Assembly: GCA_003557965.1 (NCBI GenBank)
Contig: PWND01000029.1
Coordinates: forward strand, 1 to 7,110
Source: Bacteroidales bacterium
Lineage (GTDB): Bacteria > Bacteroidota > Bacteroidia > Bacteroidales > UBA7960
Length of the DNA: 7,110 nucleotides
Direction: 5' to 3'
Part shown: one piece after another, positions 6,830-7,110 of the stretch
How the letters are laid out: every line of letters begins with the position of its first letter
How positions within the stretch are numbered: position 1 is the stretch's first letter
Position numbers and translations under genes: made by a program
Notes under the pieces: model-generated
The model's input: the letters and a program-made list of their open reading frames with translations, nothing else
Database searches by the model: none
Told to the model about the DNA's origin: nothing

Positions 6830-7110
6830 TTATTTTTTCTTATTCTCTTCAATAATCGCTGTAGCTCTTACAATTGAAGAAGTGTAAAACAAGCCGAATG
6901 CATTATTGGAAATATTGCCAACCGGTGTTTTGCCACTTCCTGACATAGGCACGAATCCGCCTGATTCAAGCATAACTTCAAGAAAAAACTCGTAAGTATC
7001 TTTAGTAATGCTATGCATTTCAACGGTAATAGTATCTCCTTGCTGAAAGTCGAAATTATTAAACCACCGGTCAATTTCATAGCCATCAAGGTATTGTCCA
7101 TCAAGATCGG
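6830..7110 (-). CDS. Probable DUF4249 family protein, C-terminal part (5' end outside window)
   Basis: The minus-strand frame is open from the right edge to the TAA at 6830-6832 and gives 93 residues. An internal ATG at 7018 is not the start, because in-frame coding sequence with the same character continues upstream to the edge. The visible part runs from a DGQYLDGYEI patch through GDTITVEMHSITKDTYEFF to a C-terminal GNISNNAFGLFYTSSIVRA, ending in Lys residues. The order 'GDTI-V-L-SI', then an aromatic helix, then 'NI-NNA-G-F-S' resembles the C-terminus of DUF4249 proteins, which are Bacteroidota lipoproteins usually encoded next to TonB-dependent receptors. The signal peptide and N-terminal domains would lie outside the window. 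The family call rests on memory of the pattern and is moderate; the gene itself is well supported. Confidence 0.6.
   Translation of the reverse strand, partial: DLDGQYLDGYEIDRWFNNFDFQQGDTITVEMHSITKDTYEFFLEVMLESGGFVPMSGSGKTPVGNISNNAFGLFYTSSIVRATAIIEENKKK

Noticed and set aside
6824..6835. 12-bp palindrome AAATAATTATTT at the end of the DUF4249-like gene
   Set aside because: It consists only of A and T, overlaps the stop codon and Lys codons, and is expected by chance at this base composition.

Overview
The window is AT-rich and reads as chromosomal DNA from a member of the Bacteroidota. The grounds are a eukaryote/archaeal-type prolyl-tRNA synthetase, the run asnS-rpoN-membrane protein, a small beta-barrel protein of the Bacteroidota outer-membrane type, the C-terminus of a DUF4249-like protein, AT-rich start regions with weak Shine-Dalgarno sequences, and one promoter element fitting the Bacteroidota -7 consensus TAnnTTTG. 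I cannot name the genus. I see no insertion sequences, phage genes, CRISPR arrays, tRNA or rRNA genes.

Layout. On the minus strand, 1-753 is the 5' part of a gene for a putative lipoprotein that is extremely rich in Tyr, Trp and His; its 3' end lies beyond the left edge. A 150-bp divergent intergenic region (754-903) follows, holding a candidate promoter and an imperfect inverted repeat. From 904 to 6059 four genes run on the plus strand: proS (prolyl-tRNA synthetase), asnS (asparaginyl-tRNA synthetase), rpoN (sigma-54) and a seven-helix membrane protein resembling a divergent PAP2 phosphatase. The last two are 2 bp apart and almost certainly co-translated. On the minus strand at the right, 6065-6751 encodes a small outer-membrane beta-barrel protein whose stop codon faces that of the membrane protein across 5 bp. 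Position 6830 to the right edge holds the C-terminal part of a probable DUF4249 surface lipoprotein.

How the genes relate. The two class II synthetases and sigma-54 form a housekeeping/regulatory cluster, probably one transcription unit with possible internal promoters in the 63-bp and 81-bp gaps. The two genes at the right look like an envelope cluster transcribed leftward. The left-hand lipoprotein is the least conventional gene. No novel multi-gene defence, mobile or metabolic system is visible. The items most worth a second look are the periodic aromatic repeat in the lipoprotein, the inverted repeat in the proS leader with a related arrangement before rpoN, and the altered catalytic/metal positions in the PAP2-like protein and in ProRS.
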